A DNA stretch of 12,353 nucleotides from an uncultured Clostridia bacterium. Its GTDB lineage: Bacteria > Bacillota > Clostridia > Oscillospirales > Ruminococcaceae. The notes below the pieces were generated by a model, which ran no database searches, had not been told where the DNA came from, and saw nothing but the letters and a program-made list of their open reading frames with translations. Both the position numbers and the translations under genes were made by a program. Shown here in pieces: positions 12,196-12,353 of this stretch. Positions within the stretch are counted from its first letter, which is position 1, and each line of letters starts with the position of its first letter. Location: the NCBI GenBank assembly GCA_947632425.1, contig CANRPG010000039.1, positions 1-12,353 on the forward strand, read 5' to 3'.

Positions 12196-12353
12196 ATGGC
12201 ATCCGAGAAAACAATGAAGTTTATTGAAGATATAAAGGCTCTCAGCGTTCTTGAACTGAAAGAGCTTATCGACGCTATCCAGGAGGAGTTCGGCGTAACA
12301 GCCGCAATAGCTGCTGCTCCTGCTGCCGGCGCTGCTGCCGGTGGTGCTGCCGC
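12196..12353 (+). CDS. rplL: 50S ribosomal protein L7/L12 (5' part only)
   Basis: The first 52 codons of L7/L12, cut by the right edge. The N-terminal dimerisation domain (KTMKFIEDIKALSVLELKEL, then IDAIQEEFGV) is followed by the start of the Ala/Gly-rich flexible hinge. Dimers bind the L10 C-terminal helix and recruit translation GTPases. AAGGAG at 12180-12185 precedes the start. The 74-nt gap from rplJ holds only a small GCGGC-GCGT-GCCGC hairpin without a useful T-tract. A higher rplL output than rplJ is usual in this operon. Confidence 0.97.
   Translation, partial: MASEKTMKFIEDIKALSVLELKELIDAIQEEFGVTAAIAAAPAAGAAAGGAA

Overview
The window looks like chromosome from a cellulolytic Gram-positive gut or rumen clostridium, most likely Ruminococcus or a close Oscillospiraceae relative. 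The grounds are a GH94 cellobiose phosphorylase, Firmicutes families (DUF896/YnzC, a WYL regulator, glucan/cell-wall-binding repeats), strong AGGAGG-type ribosome binding sites, several near-perfect sigma-A promoters, and a Gram-positive L10 leader ahead of rplJ-rplL. The genus call is an inference; no rRNA is present to settle it.

Layout. (1) 1-3925, minus strand: one promoter drives an aldose 1-epimerase-like gene, an unknown acidic lipoprotein and cellobiose phosphorylase (cut by the left edge). This is a cellobiose-use operon: phosphorolysis of the disaccharide plus anomer interconversion. (2) 4091-4315, plus: a DUF378 membrane protein. (3) 4316-5289 holds no convincing protein gene. It contains a free-standing candidate small RNA (4497-4608) with a perfect promoter, an intrinsic terminator and an exposed anti-Shine-Dalgarno tract, followed by a hairpin-rich element (4609-5140) bounded by 21-bp inverted repeats. 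(4) 5229-5839, plus: a two-gene operon of unknown small proteins. (5) 5771-6013: convergent 3' ends built from heptamer arrays, nested inverted repeats and two opposing terminators. (6) 6011-8986, minus: an operon of DUF896 protein, WYL regulator and a membrane-anchored protein of about 25 cell-wall-binding repeats. (7) 9037-9723, plus: a divergent operon with a LexA-like palindrome, a three-codon leader ORF, a small helical protein and a sigma-70 region-4-like protein. (8) 9720-11399: a two-TM, coiled-coil, Pro/Glu-rich protein with its own perfect promoter. (9) 11417 to the right edge: rplJ and the start of rplL behind an L10 autoregulatory leader with an attenuator.

The least explained parts are the candidate small RNA, the hairpin chain, and the heptamer family (consensus NAGARGY) shared by both repeat-rich intergenic regions. 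The LexA-like site beside a DUF896 gene is also notable, because Bacillus ynzC lies in a LexA-controlled operon.
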